In this document: piece after piece, positions 9,368 through 17,927 of the stretch
Layout of the letters: every line of letters begins with the position of its first letter
Numbering within the stretch: position 1 is the stretch's first letter
Assembly: GCF_001580615.1 (NCBI RefSeq)
Contig: NZ_LHZC01000056.1
Location: 248,001-312,000 of the forward strand
DNA from: Acetobacter malorum
Lineage (GTDB): Bacteria; Pseudomonadota; Alphaproteobacteria; Acetobacterales; Acetobacteraceae
DNA: 64,000 nt
Direction: 5' to 3'
Notes under the pieces: model-generated
Told to the model about the DNA's origin: nothing
The model's input: the letters and a program-made list of their open reading frames with translations, nothing else
Database searches by the model: none
Program-made: the position numbers and the translations under genes

Positions 9368-9668
9368 TCAATCGGTCGTCGCGACACCATTGATGACATG
9401 TTGCTTAAGGAGTTGATCGATTTCTTTTGCTGGAGTTCTCCAACCCCAGTCTTGCGGTCCCGCATGTTCAGCGCATAATCAACCGTATTCAATATGCCCG
9501 CGCCATGCTGATTAAGGTCCCCTTCCCAATGGCCCGGCACGCCCCTCTCCGCAACGCCTGCCGGGCGATCACTGATCATAATGCGTCTTCGACACAAGAG
9601 AGGCCTCGCTTACGTGCACGCTCCCGAGGAAGACGCAACGCCCGGCCCGAGCGCAGGCCGCTTAACAG
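9368..9668 (-). mobile_element. IS30-family transposase remnant (internally deleted and frameshifted)
   Basis: Read on the minus strand, two short frames carry IS30 transposase signatures. The first (about 9668-9570) reads LSGLRSGRALRLPRERARKR. It continues in another frame as MISDRPAGVAERGVPGHWEGDL, the hallmark IS30 segment before the DDE core. The frame then jumps to the very end of the protein (LNMRDRKTG, then WRTPAKEIDQLLKQH and GVATTD stop at 9368), which matches the RPRKTLGW-TPA tail of the family. Most of the catalytic core is deleted and at least two frame changes are present, so it is inactive. Confidence 0.8.
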
Positions 9669-9679
9669 ATAACTCATGA

Positions 9680-9704
9680 TCCGGGACTAAACCGTGACAC
9701 GTCC
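9680..9704. repeat. 25-bp IS-end-like repeat, copy 1
   Basis: This 25-mer contains ACTAAACCGTGACACGTCC and matches 23 of 25 positions with 42315-42339, where it lies just outside the first gene of an IS3-family element. It is therefore probably the terminal sequence of that element type, left behind next to the IS30 remnant. Confidence 0.6.
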
Positions 9705-10006
9705 CATGGATTATGAACAACGTGTCGATGTAGCAGAGGCCATAATCCACATTACCGTGGGTAGCCTTCTGCTACGCCGATATGATCATTCGTGAATTTT
9801 CAAAAGGACTCTTATAAATAAGCGAACTCGGATCGCAGTTTGTCACCAGCATCACCGCCATCAGCAAAAATATGTCGACCTTTCGAAAAGGGCTGAAGGA
9901 ATTTCCCGTCAATCCCCATCATAGCTGGAGCAATCCGGCATACACTCTGTGCGTTAGCCTATAGACGCAACATGGGCTGGAACAGCCCGGTCTGGGGGAA
10001 ACGGAC
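9705..10006. other. Gap upstream of sthA with a long hairpin
   Basis: No coding frame of interest was seen. GTAGCAGAGGC (9730-9740) and GCCTTCTGCTAC (9764-9775) form an 11-pair stem with one bulge and a 23-base loop; its role is unknown. The sequence GGGGGAAACGGAC before 10007 is a good ribosome binding site for the transhydrogenase. The promoter of that gene is expected here. Confidence 0.4.
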
Positions 10007-11443
10007 ATGGTCGATACATATGATTATGATATGGTCGTGATCGGCAGCGGCCCTTCAGGCCGGCGGGCTGCGGTTCAGGCTGCCAAACTGGGACGATCCG
10101 TACTCATTATCGAGAAAAATGCCAGAGTTGGCGGGGTCTGTGTGCATACCGGCACCATTCCGTCCAAAACCCTGCGGGAGACAGTCCTCAACCTGACAGG
10201 CTGGCGGGAGCAGGCTTTCTATGGCCGGGCTTATCGTGCCTGCAAGGACATAACCATAGCCGACCTGAATAGTCGCCTGCGTAAGACTCTGGATTATGAA
10301 GTCGATATGCTGGACCACCATTTCGCCCGCAATGGCATAACGGTTGCGCATGGCACAGCACGGTTCGTGGATCCGCACCATATTACAATCATCATGGACA
10401 ATAGGGTTGCCCGGACTGTCTCGGGTGACAGGATCATTATTGCAGTCGGCACCCGCCCCCACCGTCCGGCCAACGTGCCCTTTGACGGCAAGGTCGTGCT
10501 GGATAGCGATGAAATGACCAGCCTTGCTCGCCTGCCACGTTCCCTGACGGTAATTGGCGGGGGAGTGATCGGTATTGAATACGCGACAATATTCAGTGCG
10601 CTGGATGTGCAGGTAAGCGTTGTCGAAGCCCATGACAGTATTCTTGATTTTGTGGACCGGGGCATCATTGCCGACTTCATGCACCAGTTATGTGATCGCG
10701 GCATGCGCTTCAGGTTAGGCACCCGGCTGGATTCAATCACGATTACGGATGGTAAACCCGTAGCAATTCTGGCCGATGGCGGGCATATCCGTTCTGATAT
10801 TCTGCTTTATACTGGCGGACGTTCCGGAGCTACAGACCAGCTAGGGCTTGATGCATGCGGCCTGCAGGCCGACAGTCGCGGCCGGTTGCAGGTAGACCCA
10901 AAGACATTTCAGACAGGTGTCACGCATATCTATGCCACGGGCGATGTCATCGGTTTTCCCTCCCTTGCTTCTACATCGCTGGAACAGGGGCGTATCGCAG
11001 CATGTCACGCCTTTGGCCAGCCCGTGCCGCCGGCTCCTGAATTCTTCCCTTATGGAATATATTCCGTGCCTGAAATTTCGACAGTCGGCATGACTGAAGA
11101 ACAGGCAAAGGAAAAATCTATACCGTACGAATGTGGAATTGCACGCTTTCGCGAGACATCACGCGGGCATATCGCGGGTATGCATTCGGGAATGCTGAAA
11201 TTGGTGATTTCTCTTGAAAACCACAAACTGTTAGGGGTCCATATAGTCGGTGAAAGTGCCACGGAACTAATCCATATCGGTCAGGCTGTGCTTAATTTTG
11301 AAGGAAAATTCGATTACTTTATCGATGCAACTTTTAATTACCCGACATTGGCGGAAGCCTACAAGATTGCGGCCCTTGATGCATGGAACCGTATTCCACG
11401 TCTCAGCGGTAACATGAGCCCTCCATCACCTGTGGCGACATGA
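10007..11443 (+). CDS. sthA: Soluble (Si-specific) pyridine nucleotide transhydrogenase
   Basis: A 478-residue flavoprotein of the dihydrolipoamide dehydrogenase fold that transfers hydride between NADPH and NAD in the cytosol. The FAD motif GSGPSGRRAAVQAAKLG is near residue 13, the second nucleotide fold GGGVIGIEYA near residue 184, and the ATGDVIG FAD segment near residue 306. The active-site region reads GGVCVHTGTIPSKTLRE. The second redox Cys of lipoamide dehydrogenase is replaced by Thr, as in E. coli SthA (CTHWGTIPSK), which distinguishes transhydrogenases from disulfide reductases. Full length. It stands alone among IS remnants; no partner gene is nearby. It would drain NADPH excess produced by sugar oxidation. 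Confidence 0.93.
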   Translation: MVDTYDYDMVVIGSGPSGRRAAVQAAKLGRSVLIIEKNARVGGVCVHTGTIPSKTLRETVLNLTGWREQAFYGRAYRACKDITIADLNSRLRKTLDYEVDMLDHHFARNGITVAHGTARFVDPHHITIIMDNRVARTVSGDRIIIAVGTRPHRPANVPFDGKVVLDSDEMTSLARLPRSLTVIGGGVIGIEYATIFSALDVQVSVVEAHDSILDFVDRGIIADFMHQLCDRGMRFRLGTRLDSITITDGKPVAILADGGHIRSDILLYTGGRSGATDQLGLDACGLQADSRGRLQVDPKTFQTGVTHIYATGDVIGFPSLASTSLEQGRIAACHAFGQPVPPAPEFFPYGIYSVPEISTVGMTEEQAKEKSIPYECGIARFRETSRGHIAGMHSGMLKLVISLENHKLLGVHIVGESATELIHIGQAVLNFEGKFDYFIDATFNYPTLAEAYKIAALDAWNRIPRLSGNMSPPSPVAT

Positions 11444-11522
11444 AGAATCAGCTTTCCTTGCCTCCACTGTGCATGAAGGCGGCTGGACTGCCTTCCTACT
11501 GGCTCACCATTTGCAACACCCA

Positions 11523-11731
11523 ATGAGCCGTCGCGGCAATTGCCACGACGATGCTGTGGCAGAGAGTTTCTTCTTATTGCTCCAGCGGAACGCAGCCAAC
11601 ACCGAACCTACAAAAACACGCCAAGAAAGCCGTTGAACTAGATATTTGACCACATCGAAATGTTCTATAATCCGGTGCACAAGCATGTCAGGAACGGAAT
11701 GCTGTCACTCATACAATTCGAAGAACAGTAG
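11523..11731 (+). mobile_element. IS3-family transposase (OrfB) 3' remnant
   Basis: The plus strand reads MSRRGNCHDDAVAESFFLLL, the conserved third-Asp/Glu region of IS3-family OrfB integrase cores. After a frame change it continues as YFDHIEMFYNPVHKH and then RNGMLSLIQFEEQ stop, the usual IS3 end (IEMFYNP-RRH, GMLSP--FE). Only the 3' end survives and it is frameshifted, so it is dead. Confidence 0.8.
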
Positions 11732-11883
11732 ATTTTGAATACTCAAAGCATCTAGAAAAGTAGGGACTATTCACAACTCTGGGGCAGAGTTTTAAGATAA
11801 TCATGTCAGCTTGCAGGAAGCCATGCCCCCAATTTGAACCCGCAAAACTATATTCTTGATTTTATTGAAGTTCATCAACCAAC

Positions 11884-11912
11884 AAAAAAACCGCGTTCCA
11901 TCCGAACCGCGG
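11884..11912 (-). terminator. Strong intrinsic terminator on the minus strand
   Basis: On the minus strand CCGCGGTTC and GAACGCGG form a GC-rich stem (one bulge, five-base loop) followed directly by seven T. The plus-strand arms are at 11891-11898 and 11904-11912, with the A run at 11884-11890. It faces transcription arriving from the right. The nearest intact minus-strand gene ends at 12528, with IS5 debris in between, so the terminator may have been separated from its original gene. Confidence 0.7.
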
Positions 11913-11979
11913 CGTTCTTAGAATATTTTAGTGCAGGATTGTTTGGTTGCGGGGGGAGACACAACCAGAGAAAGCTGCA
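11911..11979. repeat. Direct repeat, copy A (left flank of pyrimidine module)
   Basis: This stretch of about 69 bases aligns with 23208-23275 in the same orientation. Shared blocks are GGCGTTCTT, TTAGTG, TTGGTTGCGGGGG, ACACAACCA and GAAA..TGCA, with scattered substitutions and small indels. The block TGGTTGCGGGGG is the reverse complement of CCCCCGCAACCA, the 3' end of several tRNAs, which is a common integration core. GGTTG and CAACC could also pair as a hairpin. The two copies bracket the pyrimidine module. Confidence 0.65.
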
Positions 11980-12059
11980 ATGGACCCGTGGATTTATTGA
12001 GCAGTTTCACGAATAAATCGGCTCTGCTAGCCCGAGGGGATGATTACGCTACCCGCTAC

Positions 12060-12440
12060 CGGAAAATAAACTGGTGTTCCCGTCACGCGGCGCTAAAGCG
12101 ACACAGATCTCTGACGATTGACATTCCCTATCGCGGCGCGAGTAGGCTTGTACATTTTCTAATCGACAGCACAGAGATCAAAGTCACGGGAGAAGGCCAA
12201 TGGCACAGCCGCAAGCATGGCGGGACATGGTATCAGTGATACTCCTGTCCTGCGAACGCTTCTGGCCCAGATCTCTGAAGATTAGGACATCACGAGATGT
12301 CATCGCCGAAGCCATGTCGAGAGAAAAATTTATTGCATCAGTTTTTGGTCAGCGCCTGAACGCACCCGTTTCCGATCGATAAGATCACCGAAATTCATGT
12401 CCAGGGCGCCATACCCAATCGCCTCACAGCACGCGCCCCT
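12060..12440 (+). mobile_element. IS5-family transposase remnant
   Basis: Frames on the plus strand carry IS5-family transposase signatures in the right order. First come HRSLTIDIPYRGASRLVHFL and IDSTEIKVTGEGQWHSRKHG, then after a stop SDTPVLRTLLAQISED. Then FGQRLNAPVSDR and, in another frame, ITEIHVQGAIPNRLTA, which corresponds to the usual C-terminal LGQRLxxxDFDRQVAE-Q-R-A-LN-FTA. The middle of the protein is deleted and several frame changes and stops are present. Inactive remnant next to direct repeat A. Confidence 0.8.
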
Positions 12441-12475
12441 TTTACACACCTCGTCGGGTAAACAATGGACAATCA

Positions 12476-12522
12476 AAGGACCCTCCCAACACAATCAATG
12501 AATTGTGCCGGAAGGGTTCCTT
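12476..12522 (-). terminator. Probable terminator of the TonB receptor gene
   Basis: AAGGACCCTCC (12476-12486) can pair with GGAAGGGTTCCTT (12510-12522), and an inner stem CACAAT/ATTGTG extends it. It lies immediately past the stop codon of the minus-strand receptor gene and is followed on that strand by a short TTTG. Confidence 0.5.
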
Positions 12523-12527
12523 GGATT

Positions 12528-14987
12528 TTAAAAGCCGGTCGAGAGTGTCACCATCGCACTGAACGGCACCTGGAGATAATAACTCGGGGCAGAGCCGGCT
12601 ATCGTACCGCCGAAAACACCTTTCGTCGCATGTGCATTCGTGGTGAAACCGTAGACGCCACTACGGAACTTAGCACCCGTCAGGTTCTGCATGTTCAGCT
12701 GGATCTGCGGCGATTTCATGAAACCTACGTTGTGGAAACGGTATCCCATGCCGATATTGTTCGTGATGTACTGGGGAATGGCGTTGTCGTTCATGAAAGT
12801 GGCGTACTGCTTGCCCACATACTTGATCTGCCCGGAAAACCAGAAGCTGCCATCGTCATAATCAATGCCGATCCCTGCCATCTCATGCGGAGACCGAATG
12901 GCCGTCTTACCCTTGGTCCGCAGAAAGTCACTGGTCCCGTTGGTCGTGGTCGCCGCGATATTGTTGTCGATGGTCGAGTGCAGATATTCAAACGTGACGT
13001 AGGGACGCAAATGATGCCAGATCGGACGCGTGCCGAGCTGGACATCAACACCCCGGGTCGTCTGGCCACCGGCATTGACGGTCTGGCTGTAAGATGCCCC
13101 GTTCGCCGTCCCGCCCAGGTAATAATTGAGGGACTGCTGGCGGTTCGACAGATTGTAGTTGAAGAAGGACACTGATCCGATAATGACATCGCCGTTGTAA
13201 CGGTATCCCAGTTCTTCCTCGATCGTATACTCGGGATTGCTGGCCCCACCGCGCTGCGTCTGGGTCTTCCCGGTGCCATAATAATCCACAAGAGACGTAT
13301 TGGACGGCATCTTGAAATTGGTGCTGCCAGAAACAAAAATCTGGTTCTTGCGATCAAAGTTCCAGGACAGTCCAACCTGCGGCAGCGGCTCTGCACTGTG
13401 CAGGTTCCGGTTATAGGTCGTGCCGGGCGTGTAGTTGTAGGTCCGGCGCGTCACCATCGCTTCTTTGAAACCCAGCGTGATCTTCAGCCGATCATTGAAA
13501 TATTTCATCTCATCGCCAATGAACAGCATGTTCACCTGCGTCAGGGTCAGGAAGTTGCGGACGTTATAATCCTGTCCCGACGTCGTCTGGAGAATACTGC
13601 TCGTCCCCCAGATATTGGCCGGCTCTCCAGTCTCCTGATTCACCCGCCCATAGGGAGAGAACTGAAGCTCGTTGGAATATTCGTACCACCAGCCGATCGA
13701 AAGGTCATGGTGACGGTCCGGCTTGTAATGCAGGGAAAGCGTATTACCGGTCCGAAACTGTTCCTGATTGGACGGGGTCAGAGCAAGGGCGCGGCTGGCA
13801 CCATTCAGATCCAGCGCAACAGACTGATTACCAAGACCGGTCGAGGCATTCACCAGCCCGGCGCCCGTTCCGTTCCCAATACCATGCCAGAAATAGAGAG
13901 AGTCATCGATCGTGATCTTTGGAGAAACCACGATATGGGTGGGAAGCACCGCAACCACGTTGCGGAAAGGATTGACATGCAGCCGGTAATAATTAGCCCC
14001 TGAACTCACGCCGGTATAGTCCGCCGCATAGTTGTTGCTGTAGCCGGACTTCAGATAGTTCGGCAGGCTCGGATTGAGATAGGAATCATTAATCTGGTCA
14101 TTATAGGACACTGTCAGACCCGTATGACTTCCATTTTTGAAGTCTTTGACGGCCTTGAAATCATAATGGAACTTCTCGGCCTGCCCCGGCCCACGCCACT
14201 GATTGCCCTTCGTGTGGCTGAACGCGAACATGGCACGGATGCCGCTATTGCCGATATAGCCGGAATTCAGGCGCAGGAATTCGCGGAACGTATCAAAGGA
14301 CCCGAAGGACGCATCCAGCAGTCCGCCCGCCTTCGTCGTCGGATTTGTCATGGTCATGCTGGTCAGGCCAGCGGACGCATTCACCACGGGACTGTGGATA
14401 TCGACAGACCCCGGCTGAAGGGAGATATTCTCCAGATCTTCGGATTCCAGAACCTCGTTCGCATAAAACTGGCCGCCGCCAATATCATTCAGTGGTGCAC
14501 CATCAAGCGTCCAGCCTACTTCGCTCTGGTCAAACCCCCGCACATTGACCTGCCCGGAATACAGCCCTGCCGCATCCTGCTGCGAAACGTTCACGCTCGG
14601 CAACATCGCGATAAGCTGCTGGACGTTCGCGGAAGGCATCTGCTTGGCAATAAAATCGCGCGTGACACTCTGAACGGCCTTCGCCGCCGTTTCAACCCGC
14701 ATCAGGCCACCGCCGGGAGAACGCGTCCGTGCACTGCGTCCGGACCCGGAAACGCTGACTTCCTCGACCCGACCGGCCGCCGTCGTGTCGTGCGGAGGAT
14801 TTTTCACAGCGGGTGCAGCCGAAACTGCCGTCTTGCCGGGAGCCGCCGATGCTGGCCTGCTGCCGGAGGACGCAGAAGAAGACGCATGAGACGTATGGCT
14901 TGAAGGTGCCGCGTGAGCAGCCACACTGGCCAGTGCTGTACCCGCAAGAAGCGTTACAGAACAGGTACGGATAAAAGGAAGCGACAT
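12528..14987 (-). CDS. TonB-dependent outer-membrane receptor (pyrimidine module)
   Basis: An 819-residue TonB-dependent receptor starting at 14987 (MSLPFIRTCSVTLLAGTALA, signal peptide ending near AAHA). The in-frame ATG at 15023 would place extra polar residues before the signal peptide. A Ser/Ala/Pro-rich linker precedes the TonB-box region (VEEVSVSG) and the plug (LIAMLPSVNVSQQDAAG, VNVRGFDQSEVGWTLDGAPL). The C-terminal barrel ends MVTLSTGF with terminal Phe. It shares its orientation with the adjacent NCS1 permease and hydrolase genes, and a RutR-box-like palindrome lies about 77 bases upstream. The likely role is active import of pyrimidines or their reduced or ring-opened derivatives; this is inferred from context, not from the receptor itself. 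Confidence 0.9.
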   Translation of the reverse strand: MSLPFIRTCSVTLLAGTALASVAAHAAPSSHTSHASSSASSGSRPASAAPGKTAVSAAPAVKNPPHDTTAAGRVEEVSVSGSGRSARTRSPGGGLMRVETAAKAVQSVTRDFIAKQMPSANVQQLIAMLPSVNVSQQDAAGLYSGQVNVRGFDQSEVGWTLDGAPLNDIGGGQFYANEVLESEDLENISLQPGSVDIHSPVVNASAGLTSMTMTNPTTKAGGLLDASFGSFDTFREFLRLNSGYIGNSGIRAMFAFSHTKGNQWRGPGQAEKFHYDFKAVKDFKNGSHTGLTVSYNDQINDSYLNPSLPNYLKSGYSNNYAADYTGVSSGANYYRLHVNPFRNVVAVLPTHIVVSPKITIDDSLYFWHGIGNGTGAGLVNASTGLGNQSVALDLNGASRALALTPSNQEQFRTGNTLSLHYKPDRHHDLSIGWWYEYSNELQFSPYGRVNQETGEPANIWGTSSILQTTSGQDYNVRNFLTLTQVNMLFIGDEMKYFNDRLKITLGFKEAMVTRRTYNYTPGTTYNRNLHSAEPLPQVGLSWNFDRKNQIFVSGSTNFKMPSNTSLVDYYGTGKTQTQRGGASNPEYTIEEELGYRYNGDVIIGSVSFFNYNLSNRQQSLNYYLGGTANGASYSQTVNAGGQTTRGVDVQLGTRPIWHHLRPYVTFEYLHSTIDNNIAATTTNGTSDFLRTKGKTAIRSPHEMAGIGIDYDDGSFWFSGQIKYVGKQYATFMNDNAIPQYITNNIGMGYRFHNVGFMKSPQIQLNMQNLTGAKFRSGVYGFTTNAHATKGVFGGTIAGSAPSYYLQVPFSAMVTLSTGF

Positions 14988-15063
14988 GGACACGCGTTTT
15001 CCTTCAAAGGACGCATTCTGCAATGTTCTGCTGCAGATGCACGGGGCTGAAAACGTTATGAAA

Positions 15064-15079
15064 CTGACTGAACAGTCAA
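15064..15079. promoter_or_regulatory. RutR-box-like palindrome upstream of the TonB receptor
   Basis: On the minus strand this reads TTGACTGTTCAGTCAG, a near-perfect palindrome (TGACTG-AA-CAGTCA). It matches 12 of 16 positions with the stronger RutR-like site at 20628-20643 and keeps the TTGAC...GTCA frame of the E. coli RutR consensus TTGACCANNTGGTCAA. Its position about 77 bases before the receptor start fits an operator. Regulation by the nearby TetR protein is a prediction. Confidence 0.5.
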
Positions 15080-15161
15080 ATTATTATCAAGCCTGAACCA
15101 GAGATACAATGATTCGATTCCGGAACGGGTCATTTCTTCACAGAACTGTCACGAAACGCGA

Positions 15162-16580
15162 TCATCTGAGCTGCACACTCTGCTTCTGTCGATCGCAGGT
15201 CAGCCCCAGATACAGTCCGAACCCGATGAAAACCCCTGCAAACCAGGACACATTTCCCAAAGCATGCAGGGCTGGGACCAGTTGCCCCGCAGAAGCGACA
15301 GCGCCCCCCACAGCCAGAGTGATGATCGCCGGCACATGCCAGCCTCTTTGGCCATCATAGACATCGCCATGCCGATAAAGCGCGCCAACATCGAGAGCCT
15401 GCCGCCGGACAACATAATAGTCAGCCAGCATGATGCCTGTCACAGGCCCCAGGGTACCGCCGATGATATCAAGCATCCGATAAATATTATCGGCATGATC
15501 GAACCAGAGCCAGGGAACAAAGAAAATCCCCAGAGCAAGAACAAGCCGGCTTGCGCGATTGAAATCAAGATAACGGGGAAAGAGGTTGATAAGGTCGTAA
15601 GACGCTGGAAGAATATTAGCGACCACGTTAACGGACAGTGTCGCCAGAATGAGTGTGGCCCCTCCGATCACCGTAACAAGCGGCTGATTGAGCGCGAGCA
15701 GAAGCTCCGTCGGATTCCAGATCGGCCGCCCGAACAGCAGAACAGTTGCCGATGTAGTGATGATGGCCATCGGTGTGAAAACAAGGGCCGTCAGAGGCAG
15801 ACCAATGGCCTGCCCGATGACCTGATCACGCTGAGACCGGACAAACCGCGAGAGATCCGGGATATTCACGGCAAACGTCGCCCACATCCCGATCATGCCT
15901 GTCACGCCCAGCGCAAACGTTGCCAGAAAGGCAAACCCGTGCAACCGGGACGGGACGGAAAACAGCGGCCCCAGACCATGCCCCACCCGTAGTCCCCAGA
16001 CTGTCGCGACAAGCCCCACGATAATGACCAAAGGCCCGGCAACCAGCTCGAAGTTCTTGATACGATGAACACCATGGCTCGAAATCCAGGCATGGAGCGC
16101 CCAGATGATCGCCATCGCGGCCCATCGCTTTTCCGGCATTCCTAAAACAGGTGTACTGAAAGACGCCCATACCGTACTTAGTGTGGAGAGGATGGCATCC
16201 ATCGCCTGTGTGGCGGCATAAGCCTGAACGGAAAACCAGAAAACCGCGCAAAATCCCCGCAGGACAACGGGAATCTGTGCTCCTTTCGGTCCAAAAGCGG
16301 ACCGGATCAGAACACAGAACGGAATTCCGTATTGCGTTCCGGGCCGTGCATTGAACCACATCGTCACGAACAGGATCGCATAGGCAACCGCCACGACCTC
16401 CAGACATTCCCATGCCGAGAGACCAAGCGCCATAAGACCGGCCGCCGCTTCGTAGGCCACAATATTATGGACCATCCCCATCCAGACCGTAGCCATGTTC
16501 AGCCACGACCAGGTCCGGTTCTCCGGCGCAACCGGGGCCAGTTCCTCGTTATAAAGATCCGCTGCAAAACCCGGCTTCAT
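15162..16580 (-). CDS. NCS1 family nucleobase/hydantoin permease
   Basis: A 472-residue, very hydrophobic protein with about 12 membrane segments, of the nucleobase:cation symporter-1 family (relatives carry cytosine, uracil, allantoin or hydantoins). The N-terminal family stretch NRTWSWLNMATVWMGMVHN and a following long hydrophobic segment with ARPGTQYGIPF are visible. ATG 16580 is chosen over 16676 because GGGGAGGGGCG precedes it and because the longer version would overlap the upstream gene and add a non-homologous tail. It follows the hydrolase gene by 46 bases, so it is probably in the operon preT-preA-hydrolase-permease. Expected to bring uracil, thymine or dihydropyrimidines across the inner membrane. 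Confidence 0.9.
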   Translation of the reverse strand: MKPGFAADLYNEELAPVAPENRTWSWLNMATVWMGMVHNIVAYEAAAGLMALGLSAWECLEVVAVAYAILFVTMWFNARPGTQYGIPFCVLIRSAFGPKGAQIPVVLRGFCAVFWFSVQAYAATQAMDAILSTLSTVWASFSTPVLGMPEKRWAAMAIIWALHAWISSHGVHRIKNFELVAGPLVIIVGLVATVWGLRVGHGLGPLFSVPSRLHGFAFLATFALGVTGMIGMWATFAVNIPDLSRFVRSQRDQVIGQAIGLPLTALVFTPMAIITTSATVLLFGRPIWNPTELLLALNQPLVTVIGGATLILATLSVNVVANILPASYDLINLFPRYLDFNRASRLVLALGIFFVPWLWFDHADNIYRMLDIIGGTLGPVTGIMLADYYVVRRQALDVGALYRHGDVYDGQRGWHVPAIITLAVGGAVASAGQLVPALHALGNVSWFAGVFIGFGLYLGLTCDRQKQSVQLR

Positions 16581-16626
16581 CAACGCCCCTCCCCCACCAG
16601 TCTGAAAAAATCCGGCTACCCGCCTG

Positions 16627-17889
16627 TCAGAGACGCATATCCGTTTCCAGCACAGCCCGGAGAAGCACATTGGCACCGGCCGTCACATCGTCAGGTTCAG
16701 CACTTTCCTCCTCGTTATGGCTGAGCCCTCCGGCACAGGGCACAAAAATCATCGCGGTCGGGGCAACCTGCGCCATATAGGTCGCATCATGCCCCGCACC
16801 CGAAACAATCCGCCGGGCCGGATAGCCCAGCGTATCAGCCGCACGCGTGACGGATGCAACGCACTCCGGATCGAACTGCACCGCAGGCGTATCCCACACC
16901 CGTGCGATATCAAGCGTCAAACCGGCCTTTTCGGCTAGCTCCGACGCCTGTGCATAAAACGCATCTTCCATTTTCTGGACAATGCTGTCGTCGGGGTCGC
17001 GGAAATCGACGGTAAAGAACACCTCCCCCGGGACGACGTTGCGACTGTTCGGCCTGTTCTCAATCAGCCCGACCGTCCCCACCGCATCCGGACCATGCTC
17101 CAGCGCGATTGTCTGCACGGCATCAATCATGCGCGCCGCCGTCACCAGCGCATCCGCCCTCAACCGCATGGGCGTGCTCCCGGCATGGGAATCCCGGCCC
17201 GTGAGCGTCACCTCATACCAGCGCATGCCCTGCACACCCGTCACAATTCCAATCGTCTTATGCTCGACTTCAAGGATCGGCCCCTGCTCGATATGCAGCT
17301 CAAAATAGGCCGCTACAGGATGCGCGCCACAGACCTCCGCCCCGCGATACCCAATGCCCTCAAGCGCATCCCCCAGACGCACGCCCTCCCGATCCTTCGT
17401 ATCGAGCGCTTCCTGCTCTGTAAAAACCCCTGCAAACACACCTGAAGAGAGCATGGCGGGCGAAAAACGCGACCCTTCCTCGTTCGTCCAGTTGATCAGC
17501 TCAATCGGATGACGTGTCTCCCGCCCCGTTTCCTGCAACGCCCGCAGAACCGCCAGACCACCCAGCACACCGACGATCCCGTCGAATTTCCCACCTGTCG
17601 GCTGTGTATCGAGATGACTCCCCATCGTAATGGGCGGCAGCGTATCCTCCGTCCCGGGACGCCGCGCAAACTGGTTGCCCATGGAATCATGGGACACTGT
17701 ACATCCCAGCGCCTCACAGGTCCGGACAAACCAGTCCCGGACCTGACGATCCTCCTCCGTCAGGGCAAGACGTTTGATCCCGCCCTTCGGCGTCCCACCG
17801 AATTTTGCCGTCTCCAGAATATCATCCCAGAGCTTCACGCCATTCACGGTAACATTGCCAACCGCGCCAGATGCATACTGCATGCTCAT
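16627..17889 (-). CDS. M20-family N-carbamoyl-beta-alanine amidohydrolase (beta-ureidopropionase)
   Basis: A 420-residue metal-dependent amidohydrolase of the HyuC/AllC/PydC family. It would cleave N-carbamoyl-beta-alanine (from uracil) or N-carbamoyl-beta-aminoisobutyrate (from thymine) to the beta-amino acid, CO2 and ammonia. Metal ligands are visible at His92 and Asp103 (GSHLDTQPTGGKFDG) and Glu137-Glu138 (NEEGSRF), with further His in ELHIEQGPILE and GGLSHNEEE. GGAGAACAACA precedes ATG 17889. Allantoate amidohydrolases and N-carbamoyl-L-amino acid hydrolases belong to the same family. Assignment to beta-ureidopropionase rests on the neighbouring preTA and dihydropyrimidinase genes. Confidence 0.87.
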   Translation of the reverse strand: MSMQYASGAVGNVTVNGVKLWDDILETAKFGGTPKGGIKRLALTEEDRQVRDWFVRTCEALGCTVSHDSMGNQFARRPGTEDTLPPITMGSHLDTQPTGGKFDGIVGVLGGLAVLRALQETGRETRHPIELINWTNEEGSRFSPAMLSSGVFAGVFTEQEALDTKDREGVRLGDALEGIGYRGAEVCGAHPVAAYFELHIEQGPILEVEHKTIGIVTGVQGMRWYEVTLTGRDSHAGSTPMRLRADALVTAARMIDAVQTIALEHGPDAVGTVGLIENRPNSRNVVPGEVFFTVDFRDPDDSIVQKMEDAFYAQASELAEKAGLTLDIARVWDTPAVQFDPECVASVTRAADTLGYPARRIVSGAGHDATYMAQVAPTAMIFVPCAGGLSHNEEESAEPDDVTAGANVLLRAVLETDMRL

Positions 17890-17927
17890 TGTTGTTCTCC
17901 GTTTTCGGGTTTTTCGTGTCCGGGCGA

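Noticed and set aside
11940-11955. A tRNA gene suggested by TGGTTGCGGGGG
   Set aside because: Only the 3'-end-like dozen bases are present here and at 23240; no cloverleaf could be built around either site.
14124-14903. Open frame of 259 codons on the plus strand inside the first TonB receptor
   Set aside because: It is antisense to a receptor with clear plug and barrel motifs, in GC-rich DNA where long mirror frames are expected.
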